The notes: generated from the sequence alone by a model not told the origin. Counted from the stretch's first letter, positions 1 through 12,118 are shown. The stretch is DNA of 64,000 nucleotides from Lotus japonicus (GCF_012489685.1 NC_080042.1:59749069-59813068), one strand, 5' to 3'. Made by a program: numbers and translations.

Positions 1-299
1 TTCACAATCACATCAACATCATCATGGGGCCTTAGCCCTCATTTGTTCATAAAAGAAATCACATCATAATTATAAATGGATGGAGGAATTAAACCTTTCT
101 ATTTCCATAAATTAGAGATTTATTTCTAAGAATTTTTTTAAAGTGGTCTATATCAATAATTCGCTCATGGTTTTTGGCAGGTGGGTAGTTGTTTGGTTTA
201 CCTTGGTGTTGTTCCGGAGGCAGTGTTGGAGTTTCTTGTTTTGCTTGCACGTGTGATCTTGTTTTTTTCATGTTTTTATTGTATGCTTTCATCTTTAGT

Positions 300-632
300 T
301 TTAGGTTCTAGTCTCAACACTATGGCATTCTAGGTCTTTGATTTTGGGTCTAGTGGTATGCACTACCGAGGTGGCTCTGTTGTAGGTGTCGTGCGACTGA
401 TAGGATTGTACCTGTCGTTGTTTTCGGCTTTTTTACGGCCTCTCCTATGGGTGTATTTGTTATAGGTTGTTTGCTTGTGGACATTTTAGAGGTATTTTGA
501 GAATCTTTGATGTAGTGTTTCAATATTTGCCAGCTTCTGTTGGCTTGGTTACTGTACGGTACACATTGCTGAGAGGGGACAAATCTCAACATTATCTATA
601 TTTATAATATCTTTTAACATTCAAAAAAATAA
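300..632 (+). repeat. possible LINE 3' UTR remnant
   Basis: A T/G-rich stretch with no sustained reading frame that ends in a short A-rich tail near 622-632. The layout resembles the 3' untranslated tail of plant LINEs, but no reverse transcriptase or RNase H coding sequence is visible beside it. The rest of 1-896 shows no gene. This is a weak call from texture only. Confidence 0.25.
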
Positions 633-896
633 ATTCAGTAATTCGCTCTTTTACCAATAACATAATTTCTCTTTTGTATTGGGTTAAAGTATCACTTGTA
701 CTTTCAAATTAATAATATTTTTTGGCCTATAAAAAAACAAGAAAAGAAATATATTTAACCTATTTAAAAATTTGAACCCAGACAAATTCACTCCAAATCC
801 AAGAGACCCCAAAAAGGGAAGAGGCACGGGCCACACTCAGAATTTTATCCCTCCTCTTTCTTTTGGTTCCGAACGGTCAATCTGTCGCTATCTGCT

Positions 897-1824
897 CTAT
901 TTCTTTCTCTTATGATGAGTCATGTATAACAGAGATATCACTAGATTATTGGTTAACCCTCTCCATAATCTACTTGCAAGGCTTGTGTTGAAAGGTGCAA
1001 TCATGAGATCCTCCGCCTAATAAACGTTAAAGAAAACTGAGGTAAGAAAATCTGACAATAAATAATAAAAGAATTGAATAATAATACTATTTGATATTTT
1101 TGCAAAATATAAGAAAATGATCATGTTCTTGTAAGCATTATATATATATTTGTATTGAAGTATATAACTATAGAGGCACTGCAATTGTGTAAAAGAATAA
1201 GTTGTTCACCACTGGTTGCTTCCAGTATTTCTTTATTCCCTTTAGATGCCCCTTTCCAACAACAGCAACGATGGATCTACTCTTACGTGCACATTTTAAT
1301 AACTCAGAGGACATGTACCCACATAGAAACACAATATATAAGTCTTAGCCATGCCTTATCAATAAAAAAATAACCGATAGATAATAGGAAAAATTAATTG
1401 AGAACTGCTAATTAGTATGAAAAAAATGATAGTACGAAACAGAACAATGTAGAATGTTAACGTGGTTGGTTACAATTGGTGGGAATAATTACCATTCAAT
1501 AGTAGAAAGCAAGTTAATTATGTTTAATTGACCAATCACCTATTGGTGAAAATTGAAATGAAATTTTGTTTTGTACTATTTTTTATTTCCCAAATTAATA
1601 TGATGTAAATTCTATCATTAAACTACTTTAAAGATTAAAATGAAAGAGGTGACAAGTAATAGTTAACACACACAAGATATGAAACTGTAAATTGAATGAC
1701 AAAACTTACTGATCTCGTTCATCCACCACGGTCTCTATTACAGCTAGAAACTCCTTACTCAGTATTTTAAATCGATCATCCAACGAGTCATTGCCATTTA
1801 ACTAAAGAAAGGAAACCCGATTTA

Positions 1825-1878
<54 letters not shown>

Positions 1879-3814
1879 TAAGAATTTGGCTTAAGCAATT
1901 AATTTGCACATCACACCTATCAAAAGCTTACAATTGCAACTAATAAATTTTTTTATAAGCAAAATTGATGTATAATGTGAGATACTAGGGGTATCTCAAG
2001 TCTCAACCCAAAATGTACGAAAGTAACAAAGAGAAAAAATCTTATCAAATAACACATAGAAAATTGATTAACATTTATCACTAGGGTGGGAAGGTAGTCA
2101 AGTTTACCTTGTTTCTGAGCCTTTGAAAGGTTGTTGGAAATAGCGCAGCGAACAACATTTTTGTCAAATCCCAAAGTGACAACTTATTCCATGTTCTCCT
2201 ATATGTAATCTGTCTCGATCAAAATCAAAATCGATTGACACAATTATAGCATAACCACAAAATGCAATCCATTAAAGTGGCGGAGCCAAGCGGTGGCATA
2301 CTCATGTCATGGATATCCCCATAATTTTAACTTTATTTGCTAAGAGTATAAAAATTTATATGGCCCCAGTACTATGATATAAGAGATTACCTATTTGTCA
2401 TTCATACTTGCTACACATAGAAGAAAAAAAACTTCTATATCCACACTATTTCACTCCACATGCAGTATTTTGAAAATATTAACTATATATAAAACTATTA
2501 CACATATGCATGGAAAAAATAATTATGGTTATTTTAAATCAAAGATTGTCCCATAATTTAACAAACTCTAATAACAAAAACTTGTCCAACCTGCTTAGGG
2601 CGGTCGCCGAGTACTACTGTAGCACCATGCTTTTTTGCTTCTTTATATGCCACTCGAAACTCAAGGCCAGCAGCGGCACCAGCCTTACGAGCACTCTGTC
2701 AGAATTTAACAGAGGTGAAAATGCACGGTTTATAAAAAATATAGAACTTTTTAATAATAAGAAGGAGTATATAGAAGATTGTAAATCTAAATTCTAACAT
2801 GCCTTTGTCATTTCCCATTTCCAGCAATATAGTACTTCAAACATGGTCTCTTTCTTCTTCAATGATTCAATCACTTGTTTTTCAGTGTGTGCCTAGGAGA
2901 AGCAGAAGTTAAATAACATGCAAATTAAAGAAGCAAATCGATAATTTCATATGAACCAAAGTAATGATGAAATTAATGAATTAGTTCATGTTGGAAGATA
3001 GAAATTGATTGGGAATTGTTGTGGTGTGGCATGCCACACACAAATTTGTAGGCAGACTATTGTTCAAATTCTCAAAGCAGAATGTTACAGAGCTTTTACA
3101 AAATATTGCCCAGAGTAAGAGTAAAGCTCTAACATCCCCCATTAAAATGGGAAAAGTTGATATATGAATATGAATTGAATAGAGTTTATCATAATTATAT
3201 TCCTATTGTTATAAGTTGAAATATGGGTGTTAGTGGTATGTTATAAAATTTAGGAGTGGTTTAATCTCTAAATAATCGTGCAAATACAAAGTTAAGTTAA
3301 AGAATAATAGAAACCTTATTCTTTTTAATATTTTTACGTGTAAGGAATTTCCTGTGCTCCGAACACCATTCTAAGAAGACAACCTGTAGCAATAGAAGGC
3401 CAAGCATCATGTTCATCGATCAATACAAATTTTACAAACTAGCTAGGAAGGGACGGATATTAATGATGTATGTATGAAGCAATGGAATTAAGAGAAACTT
3501 TCACCCACGTACTTCAGGTTTAAGTAAACTGACTAAAGCTTTAGCTTCTTTACGCGATTTCTGCAACAAGTTGAGCATAAGTGTTTGTAGAATTAATATA
3601 TTAATTGAAAACAATGCATAATTATGTAAAATACCTTAGAGAAGTGATTGGTGCCGAGGATGTAAACATCACAAATGTCACCCTCAGCAGAAGACTCGCA
3701 CGTCAGGACTCGCACATTTTTTGATAGCTCCTCCGGCAGCACCGCCAGATGGTGATCGGGATCCACCTGAGCTCCGCCTCTGAAGGTTATTGTCGAGCAT
3801 TGTACGAAATTCAT
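897..3814 (-). CDS. TraB-domain protein gene, nine exons, one defective acceptor
   Basis: Exons read on the minus strand: 3814-3635, 3560-3513, 3383-3315, 2892-2803, 2695-2591, 2209-2108, 1801-1710, 1318-1210, 1016-897. They join in frame to about 304 residues. Family landmarks in order are ILGTNHFSK, LVSLLKPE, VVFLEWCS, EFRVAYKEA, VVLGDRPKQITYRRTW, ETVVDERDQ, YMSSELL, VAVVGKGHLKGI, KKYWKQPV and DLM. TraB/PrgY-type plant proteins are poorly characterised; some are reported at organelle membranes, so role and location here are inferred only. The Met at 3814 is chosen because the family core begins about 35 residues later. Intron 4 (2696-2802) starts with GC. Intron 7 (1319-1709) ends in GG, and I found no in-frame AG alternative. 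Intron 6 holds a LINE tail and an AT microsatellite. The last donor (after 1210) is inferred from the protein join. Either this is a recent pseudogene or one base is wrong. Confidence 0.82.
1827..1876. repeat. (AT)n microsatellite
   Basis: About 25 uninterrupted AT units inside intron 6 of the TraB-type gene. Probably length-variable between accessions. Confidence 0.95.
1945..2035 (-). repeat. LINE 3'-tail fragment in an intron
   Basis: Starts with a T run followed by ataagcaaaattg and aggggtatctcaagtctcaa. The same order of blocks (T run, ataagcaaaattgtatt, aggggtactcatcccaaaat) is found at the 3' end of the LINE at 5992-6065. It therefore appears to be a short, severely 5'-truncated insertion of a related LINE, in the same orientation as the host gene. 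Confidence 0.5.
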
Positions 3815-3834
3815 GGTAGGGACAATTGACCTAA

Positions 3835-4140
3835 TGGATTAAAGGAGACCAGAGTACTTAGAATCAGAAAAAGGTAGGGTAAACGTACACACCGAATTTT
3901 CTATATATGTAAAATTAAGAATTAAAAATGTAATATATCTTTATTCTAAGATCAAATTAAGAATTCCTTTCCAAAAAAAGAAGAAGATCATATTAAGAAT
4001 TAAAAATTTGATCAAAGCGTTATTGTCAAATATCTTGTTTCGACCATCAAAACCAAAAAATTATTGTTTCGATTTTAACTTAAATTTTGAAGAAAATGTA
4101 ATATTAAATTTTCAAAATCATATATTTTGTAATATTTTAG
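3835..4140. other. AT-rich flank, no gene seen
   Basis: Lies upstream of the TraB-type start codon and presumably includes its promoter. It is AT-rich with scattered poly-A/T. I see no reading frame and no convincing TATA placement. Confidence 0.5.
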
Positions 4141-4525
4141 TTTTTCTTTTTTAAAGAAGCCGATTCATTTATTAATGAATAATAGGGCCATAAGCCGTAA
4201 CTTCGAGCTCAAGAGCGCATAAAATCTCAGGATGAGCATCCTCAATCTAAAAGCTGAGTCAATCTCAGGACATCAGCAACATCGTTACCTCCCCAGCTAA
4301 CAAAAGATAACTCAAAATAATCAAAAAGTTGAGTCAAATTTCGACAATCATTGATACATGAGTAAAAATACGACCGCACTCTTGACTTTAAGCTACAATT
4401 GAAAAATCCGAAGACAATCTATCTCCAAATAAACTCACCGGAAACCAAGATCATTCGCCATGGAGATAGTCCACCAAAAGCACAAAGCTTAACAGTGGCC
4501 GGAGAGGACACCCCCAAGTTTAAGA
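4141..4525 (-). pseudogene. decayed RNase H domain of a LINE
   Basis: The reverse strand reads, across several stops, as the C-terminal RNase H (RVT_3) domain of a plant LINE. Visible pieces are WWTISMANDLGFR, VYLEIDCLRIFQL and DCRNLTQLFDYFELSF, followed by NDVADVL. The same order (LGFR or FGFR, ETDCL, DCR, NxVADxLA) occurs in the better preserved copy at 62690-63494. A T-rich run at 4141-4152 is the remnant of the poly-A tail. At least two in-frame stops make it inactive. Confidence 0.65.
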
Positions 4526-4596
4526 ATGAATAGATTAAATATGAAAGGTTTATTAGTAATGGTGGTCTGGTCCCAATTGGTGTTCATGGAGTAAGT

Positions 4597-4682
4597 TGAG
4601 ACCGATTATATATAGGAGAACATGGAGTGTCAATGGGTTTTGATTTTGAGTGAGACCGATTATATATAGGAGAACATGGAGT
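4597..4682. repeat. 32-bp direct repeat, two copies
   Basis: The block beginning tgagaccgattatatatagg occurs at 4597-4628 and 4651-4682, separated by 22 bp. The flanking catggagtaagttg is also shared (4584 and 4675). It looks like a local duplication of no known function. Confidence 0.8.
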
Positions 4683-4699
4683 AAGTTGCCTACATCGAA

Positions 4700-5480
4700 T
4701 CCTAAATGATAAATTTATAATGTGAGATCGTGATACCAATTTAATCAATTCTTTAATGTTTAAGCACGTGAATCATTTGGTCTTCATGAGCATTAATAAT
4801 TGAATCACGAGTGGTGGTTTCCTTTTCCATCTTTTGGTCATCAAGGACAATAATTATATGAATATTATGCATTGATGGTATGAATTTATGACCTATAAAG
4901 GATGACCTTGGTGACTCCATATAGAGCTGGCAGCATGAGATCATTTGTAATACGCAGTTGTGTAACCCTTTGGGGGTAAAACCAGCAGCTGAGATTTACA
5001 CCACTGTCCGCCAGAAATTTGTTAGCGGCCCAACTGTTGCCAAGCCCAAGAGAATGATTAGTACTCCTTAGTGGATTAAGGATTATGCTTCCTAGAATAT
5101 TTCTCTTTGCAAATGTTCTTTTCATTTCCCTCAAGGCATAGGCCCACTATTATGTAGGGAGTATATAACTCTATTTGCATTAATGAATGAGTAAGAAGGA
5201 ATTTATGAGCATTTTTCTCTGTTTTTTGTAGGTAGCCATATGTTTCCTTTCCTTGTTTCTCTTAAACTCTAACCATAAAAATCTTCTAAACAAATTTTGG
5301 TGCTTTCATTCTCCTGGCTCCATGCCTCCCACCAGCCCTAGTCTGCATATTGATATACTTTCCGCCGTTGATCAGAAGCACACTAGTAGTGTGAGTTTGG
5401 CATGAAAAAGAGAAGGAATGAGAGGCACGACCATGTGATCTGAAGTTTAATAGGAATTAATGGATTTTACTATTATTAAT
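4700..5480. other. no gene recognised
   Basis: Short open stretches on the minus strand (4753-4944 and 4886-5134) overlap in different frames and match no family I recognise. The segment near 5290 (ttttggtgctttcattc) resembles leader sequence seen downstream of some LTRs, so an old LTR-element relic is possible but unsupported. Confidence 0.35.
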
Positions 5481-5482
5481 GT

Positions 5483-5653
5483 GGGTTGTTTAAATGATCC
5501 AGGTGGGTTAGTAACTCATAACTTAGTGGATCAATAAGATTTTTTATAAATAAATTAATAAATAAAATATATAAATTTCAACTAACTTATATCCAATGTG
5601 ATTAAATAATGAGTTATTTAATCCAAACTTTCTCATATGTTATATAGACAACC
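5483..5653. mobile_element. possible MITE, weak terminal inverted repeats
   Basis: Begins gggttgtttaaatgatcc and ends, on the other strand, ggttgtctatataacat. The reverse complement of 5560-5650 resembles 18104-18180 (ttgtctaaat, gatgagaaag, gattaaataa, caatcacattg in order). The terminus ggttgtctaaatgaccc also closes the larger element at 14386-15304, so these may belong to one family. No clear target duplication was found. Confidence 0.35.
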
Positions 5654-5654
5654 T

Positions 5655-5991
5655 TTATGAATCACAAGTCAAACGGTTGTCTAATAAAAATAAGCCACGC
5701 ACTGCTCGTGGCTAGTCGTTATTCATCATCTCGTGCCATAAAGTATTACCCTCGCACCTTATAGCAAGATATGGAAAATTTTGCACTAATAATTGCGAAT
5801 CACAAGATAATAATATCATTATCTGCATTTAGTGAGCTTTATTTTTATTAAAAAAATTAGGATGAGGATGGTGTATCAGTTCAAAGAATGAAATATTATC
5901 AAACTCAAAAATTACTTATAGAAGATTATATTTATGTCATACAGAGGAAGTAAGTTGGAATTCAAACCTTATCATAAATTCCATATTCACA
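5655..5991. other. no gene recognised
   Basis: AT-rich intergenic DNA between the MITE-like segment and the LINE poly-T end. No sustained reading frame or repeat was seen. Confidence 0.4.
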
Positions 5992-7455
5992 TTTTTTTTT
6001 AGATAAGCAAAATTGTATTAATAGGGAGTACAAGGGGTACTCATCCCAAAATACATGAGAAGCAATACAGCAAAAGCAAAAGAGTTGAAGAAAAACAAAA
6101 TAAATGCCCTAGGGAATAATATCAAACCCAAGAACCCAGCAAACCCAACAGAAACACGCCACCCATACAATGTAACAGCCCACCAAGTAAACCATAAAAA
6201 CACAAGAACAACACCCCCAAACCAGATACAAAGCCATTAAATAAACAAAACAAGACAGCCACATTAATTCCTCTAGGATCCATGAATACACAGAAGGGGG
6301 TTTCCAAACCAATCAGCTGAGGAATAACTGAACCCCTATTTATTCCCCTTGATCCACTGCCACGAGCGACGCTTGACCAATTCTAAAACTGCCTCCAAAC
6401 GAGCAGCACCACCCCGAAACACAACCTCATTCCGAGCAAGCCACACTGACCAAATGACAGCTAGCCAAATAGAACGACACAACCGCTGCTGAGGAAGAGG
6501 TAAACCAAACCTGAATCCAGATAGATGATCACGAACATAAGTGACTCGCGAAAGTGAACACCCCAGCCACTGAATACAGGCATTCCAAACACCAATCGAA
6601 AACGGACAAGAAAATAGCAGGTGAAAGCACGTTTCTAGATGATCATTGTAGAAAGCACAAGCTGCTGGCCCAACTAAGGAAATCATTCCACGCTTCAACA
6701 GATTTTCCTTACTCGCAATACGGTCAAGCAGCACCCTCCAAGCGAAGCCTTTCACGTTAGAGGGAGCATAAGACTGCCAAACGTGCATAAGATCATGATC
6801 CTGGGCAGGAAAAACTAGTTCCTGCAAGAAAAGATAAGAGGAGTGAACAGAGTACAATCCATCATTACTTGGCAGCCAAGTCCACGCATCAGGTACACCT
6901 TCAGACAATTGAACCACCCCAACCGCACCCCGTAAGACCTGCTCCCACTCCAATTCCCTCTCTACCAGAGATCTCCGCAATAAGAATTTCCACTGCCACA
7001 CTCCTTGCTCCCAATTACGACAATCACTGACACATTTCCACTTCATTTTGGAGAGGTTGTACAAACGGTAAAACCTGTCACGCAGACAACCACCCCCAAT
7101 CCAATCATCATGCCAAAAATCAGTTGCATCCCCACACCTAACCGTTTTAGCTGCAGCACCCTCAAACCAGTTCTGATCATCAAGATAACAAGCACCTTGG
7201 ACATCACGCCACCACGCTGAATATTTTGGGCAGCCACTAAGAACATACTTAGTCCTAATCACCCGACACCAAAGAGAGTTAGGATCTGTTCGCCAACGCC
7301 ACAACCACTTTCCAAGCAGGGCCTTATTAAAGAGAGACAAATCACTAATACCAAGCCCACCACAATCCTTAGGCCATCACACCTGAGACCACATGACCCA
7401 AGCTATCTTCCTGTCATCTTCTCCCCCTCCCCCCCAATAAGAAATTCCTCATAAG
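5992..7455 (-). mobile_element. 5'-truncated LINE
   Basis: A non-LTR retrotransposon read on the minus strand. The poly-A tail appears as a T run at 5992-6000, the 3' UTR spans about 6000-6335, and the C-terminal part of ORF2 spans 6336-7440. The 5' end stops abruptly near 7440-7455, as is usual for incomplete reverse transcription. Related short sequences flank it (aaattccata on the left, aaattcctcata on the right) and may be a degraded target duplication. Confidence 0.75.
6336..7440 (-). pseudogene. LINE ORF2 C-terminal part with zf-RVT domain
   Basis: The 334-residue open stretch 6336-7340 carries the reverse-transcriptase zinc-binding region of plant LINEs: an N-terminal LFNKALLGKWLWRW block, then SNVKGFAWRVLLDRI, CFHLLFSCPFS and VWNACIQW. 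Upstream in the same frame the coding sequence continues, but a TGA at 7377-7379 interrupts the PKDCGGLGISDL region. The polymerase palm and endonuclease are absent, so it cannot act on its own. No RNase H domain follows in this copy. Confidence 0.75.
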
Positions 7456-7506
7456 TCTAGTACAGATCTGAACAACACACGTCTAGTACAGATCTGAACA
7501 ACACAC
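7455..7506. repeat. 26-bp perfect tandem duplication
   Basis: The 26-bp unit beginning gtctagtacagatctgaac is present twice head to tail, at 7455-7480 and 7481-7506, directly at the 5' edge of the LINE. A looser repeat of cactctgaacaag follows at about 7556 and 7610. Confidence 0.9.
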
Positions 7507-8303
7507 GTTGGGATTTTATAGAAAGACAAGAAGAACAGTGGCAAAGCGGACAAAACACTCTGAACAAGACAAATTCGCTCGCCAAAAGAGATTGTTTTCC
7601 TGCGCGAAGACACTCTGAACAAGTCAAATTCACATATAAAATATCATACAATATTACTCTATCCGTTATAACACCCTTTGGAGAAATTTCACTGTCGCTA
7701 AATATATATAAATATAACATTTATATTTTCTTTTTTCCATATACAATCCTCCCCCCCCCCCTCCGCTATTGATTCCCACCCACATTCAATTACTTCTCTT
7801 CTCATGCTTCTCAAATCTCAATTCCCACCCACATTCAATTACTTCTCTTCTCATGCTTCTCAAATCTCAATGTAGTGATTAAGAGTAAAAATTGAAGGTT
7901 ATAAAACTTTTTGTAGAACCAATAATTTAATAAATCTCATTAAATGTTTTTTAATAAGCACAATTGTCCCCTTGAAGTGTTATAAATAGAAACTTAGACC
8001 TTATTTTTCCAAACAATGTGTGTATCTCAATCAGGATGGTTGGCAAGGGTGCTACACCATACCCAATAATTTTTATTTTTTTTTTATCATATGAATTTTT
8101 ATCTAGAAAATGTTTATTCTTAATCTGTCTCTAAAAAATTTGTAGATTTTCAACTACAACTCTTGAACCTTTTGTTATTTTTGTCGAACGACTCTTGAAT
8201 CTTTTAAGTAGTAGCTTGGAAGCCATGTTTGAAGTTTGACTTTAGGGCCACAAGCACTTTTATTTTTTGGTCAATCGGCCACAATGACATTGATGCACGC
8301 TCA
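7507..8303. repeat. intergenic DNA with a 49-bp tandem duplication
   Basis: Contains a C run at 7751-7762 and a perfect tandem duplication of a 49-bp unit beginning attcccacccacattcaatt (7772-7820 and 7821-7869). The short open stretch on the minus strand at 7457-7720 matches no known family. No gene is seen up to the Copia target site. Confidence 0.7.
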
Positions 8304-8308
8304 AGCTG

Positions 8309-8579
8309 TATAGAAAACCAAACAGAGAGAAATCTCATTCTATTTCTCAATTGATCAAAAAGTGTATGTACCAGCGATTACCAGAGCTTATATAGCTCAG
8401 CTACTCTACCCTACAAGATAACTGATTCTAACAGCTGTCATAACAATCTGATAACTACTCTCAACAAACTTACCAGCTCATGCCAGCTCATTGATCTACA
8501 TGCCAGCTCATTGACCCTACTCTACAAGGCTTAAGCTAGTTAATAAGTGTAGACTTCTTATAAGTTACTAACTCCAATA
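8309..8579 (-). repeat. Copia 3' LTR
   Basis: 271 bp. It contains a duplicated atgccagctcattga block (about 8494 and 8510) that the other LTR has only once. It is bordered inside by the polypurine tract. Confidence 0.92.
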
Positions 8580-8591
8580 CTCCCCCCTCAA
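8580..8591 (-). promoter_or_regulatory. polypurine tract of the Copia element
   Basis: The minus strand reads TTGAGGGGGGAG immediately before the 3' LTR, the standard plus-strand priming site. Confidence 0.85.
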
Positions 8592-11500
8592 GATGGCAGG
8601 AAGATGTTTGTAATTCCCATCTTGGATAGCAATTGAAGGAAAGCAGCTCTTGGTAATGCCTTTGTGAGAAGATCTGCAAGCTGATGGTTGGATCTCACAT
8701 GTATAAGCTTCAAGTCTCCATTCTCAACCTTTTCTCTGACAAAATGAAGATCTATCTCAACATGCTTAGTTCTCTCATGAAATGTTGGATTGGTGGCAAT
8801 GTGAATAGCCGCTTTATTATCACAATACAAGAGTGTTGGTTCCTTTGTGATGCCAAAATCTAAAAGCAAATTCTGTCACCAGATGACCTCACAAGTGACT
8901 GATGCAAGTGATCTATATTCTGCCTCAGCAGAACTTCGACTCACTATTTGCTGCTTCTTAGACTTCCATGTCAAAAGAGACTCACCCATAAACACACACC
9001 AGCCAGAAGTTGACTTCCTACATTCTGAAGATGCCCAATCTGCATCTGCATAGGCATGCAATTGCAGATCAGACTTGGCAGAGAACAGAATTCCTTGCCC
9101 AGGAGTATGCTTCAAATACCGCAGCAAAGTGTGAGCTGCTTGCAAATGTTCATTTGTAGGTGCTGAAACATATTGACTTAGTCTTTGCACTGCATAACAT
9201 ATATCTGGTCTAGAAATCACCAGATATAACAGCCTCCCTATGAGCCTCCTATATGAACTAGGATCTTCAAGAAGAGTTGCATCCGCAGTGAACTTTTGCA
9301 GAGGATCCATAGGAACTGCAGAAGGCCTTGATCCTAGAAATCCTTTGTCTTCAAGTAATGACAAAACATACTTTCTTTGTGAGAGATAGATTCCTCTACT
9401 TGACCTGGCTATCTCCAACCCGAGGAAATACTTCAAAGAGCCAAGATCTTTGAGTTTGAAATGAGACAACAGAATTTCTTTTGCTCGCTGTACAAGACTT
9501 GAAACTGGACTTGCAATTATAATGTCATCAACATATACTAAAATGGCAACAAAAGTTTCTGCACTTCCCTTTGTGAACAAAGAATAATCATTTTTTGACT
9601 GTGTAAAACCATAAGGCAAAAGGGCAGATTTGAACTTTGTAAACCATTGTCGTGATGCTTGTTTAAGGCCATAAATGGACTTGTGCAATTTACAAACCAA
9701 GTTGGCTTGCTGTGAGGGAAAAGATGGTTGATACCCTTTAGGAATATCCATGTAGATTTCTTCATCCAATTCACCATTCAGAAAAGCATTGTTCACATCC
9801 ATTTGTGCTAAATGCCAACCCTTAATTGCTGCTAGTGTTAAAAGGGTTCTAACTGTTGTAATTTTAGCCACAGGAGAGAATGTTTCAGTGAAATCGAGAC
9901 CTGGTTGTTGAGTAAACCCTTGTGCTACAAGTCGTGCCTTGTATCGTTCTATAGAACCATCAGCATTGTACTTGATCTTAAAAATCCACTTGCAGCCTAC
10001 ACTTTTTCTGCCAGAGGGTAAGGGAACCACACTCCAGGTTTTATTCTCCTCCATTGCGTGAAGTTCTGCTGAGATGGCCTTTCTCCAATGGTCATGAATG
10101 GCAGCTTTAGCATAAGTAGTCGGCTCCTTTTCAGTTGTTATTTGACACACATAATGCTTGTACGCAGGAGCAAGTGCACTGTAATCTAGAAAGTGTGATA
10201 AAGGGTAGGCAGTGGAAGACCCATGTTGCATGTTGTAGCAATGAAAATCTTGCAAGAAAGATGGAGCCCTGTGTTCTCTTGTTGATCTGCGCAACTGTAG
10301 AGCCTGATTTGCACTATTGGCTGGTCCTGCAGGAGCTTGTGGTGAATTAGAAAGATCATTTCCTTGTGTCTGGTCTGGTTGTTGATGTGTTGATGCCTGC
10401 GATTGGGTTGGTTCTGGTTGAGGAAGAGGATACACAAGATCATTCAACCAATTATCTGGTTCAGGTTGATGCTTGAAAGGAAAAATGTCCTCATGAAACT
10501 GAACATCTCTAGAGATAAACACCTTCTTACTTTCTGGATCATATAATTTGTAGCCTTTGTATCCCGTTGGATATCCAATAAAAACAGTAGCAGTTGCTCG
10601 AGGAGTGAATTTGTTTCTTGTGGAGGGCAATGTAGAAGCATAACACAGTGTGCCAAACACTCTAAAATCATTGTAAGCTGGTTGCTTGTTGTAGAGCAGC
10701 TCATATGGTGACTTGTTTTGTAAGTTTGGTGTTGGCAATCTGTTAATGATGAAAGCAGCTGTGCTAATACAATCACCCCAGAAACGGATGGGTACATGTG
10801 ACTGGAAAAGCAATGCTCGAGCTACATTCAACAGATGCTGGTGCTTTCTTTCTGCTACTGAATTTTGTTGGGGTCTCTCAACACATGAGAATTGGTGGTG
10901 TACACCATGTGTGGCAAAGAAATCAGTTAGAGCTAATTCCTTTGCATTGTCTGATCTAAAAGATTTAATAACCACATTGAATTGTGTTTTCACAAAAGCA
11001 AAGAATTGTGGTATGACAATGGTAGCATCAGATTTGTGTTTCAACAAATGTATCCATGTAAATCGACTTTTGTCATCAACAAGAGTTAAGAAATAAGAAT
11101 AACCATCATAAGTTGGTTGTTTAAAAGGCCCCCAAATATCAGCGTGGATAAGATCAAAACAATTACTTGAAAAATTATGATGAGATTCAAAAGGCAATCT
11201 ATGTTGCTTGGACAAATGACAAACAGCACAATGATAAGAATCATCAATAGAAGACAACAAATGTAACTTTTTATTGATCAGATTGAACACTTTATTGGAA
11301 GTATGACCAAAACGAGTATGCCAAGTACAAAAGGTGGGATTGGACAAAACAGAATTACAATGAGAAATAGAAACAGGCACTGAAGTACATGAATGAGAAA
11401 CAAAATTACAAACAGGAACTAATGTTTTTGTATTTTTGGAATCAGCAACAGTTGAAGGAATTGAAAAAGTAGAAGACAGATCTTGAGACAAAGCTTTTGA

Positions 11501-12118
11501 AGACAATGGTTGACTCTGAAGAAGGTAGAGTCCGCTATGAAGTTTACCCTTGCCAATCGTCATTAAAGACTTGGGGTCCTGAATATAGAAGGTATGAGCA
11601 TTGAAAGTCACAGTGTATTCATAGAATTTAAACAGTGAGCTCAAAGACAGTAAATGGAATCTGAATGAAGGAATATACAGTACATTATACAGTACAAGTG
11701 ATGAATTGATTTGCACACTTCCTATACCTAGCACTGAGACACGAGTGGAATTTGGCAGTACTACAAATGAATTGTGTAAGGGTTTAAAAGTGAGATAAAG
11801 AGACTTAAGGTGACAAATGTGTGAAGTAGCTCCAGAATCAATTACCCAGGAATGTATATCTAAGAAAGAAAAGGAAGAAATGGACAGAATTATACCTGCA
11901 ACATCAAGAGATGGTGATACCTGTGAGGGTGAAGAAGTAGAAGTAGAGGCAAGATGAGTGGAAAGGTACTGGATCAACTGTTGGCACTGAGAAATAGTAA
12001 GCTGAGGGCACTCATCAGTGGCTGAATCATTCATCTGACATGAAACTTGGTTTGCAGAACCAGTATTTTGCTGATAATTTTTCTGCTGAGTAGGCTCTGA
12101 TACCATATAGAAAACCAA
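8588..12118 (-). pseudogene. Copia pol polyprotein, N-terminal gag lost, one stop
   Basis: The frame opens at the PBS and runs 1080 codons to a TGA at 8876-8878, then continues in the same frame to 8588. Domains in order: a short tail of gag (LTISQCQQLIQYLS); aspartic protease with WVIDSGATSH; the GAG-pre-integrase H/C block (WHTRFGHTS and CAVCHLSKQ); integrase core with IHADIWGP, FRSDNAKE and PQQNSVAERKHQ; reverse transcriptase with [20 protein letters not shown] and VYVDDIIIAS; and RNase H with YADADWASS and RSSAEAEYRS. The stop falls within RNase H just after EVIW. The capsid and zinc-knuckle parts of gag are absent, so packaging would need help. Confidence 0.92.
12093..12105 (-). promoter_or_regulatory. 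primer binding site, initiator Met tRNA type
   Basis: The minus strand reads TGGTATCAGAGCC directly after the 5' LTR, complementary to the 3' end of plant initiator tRNA-Met. Confidence 0.9.

Noticed and set aside
10713..11096. Plus-strand open frames within the Copia element
   Set aside because: They overlap the long minus-strand pol frame and show no domain.
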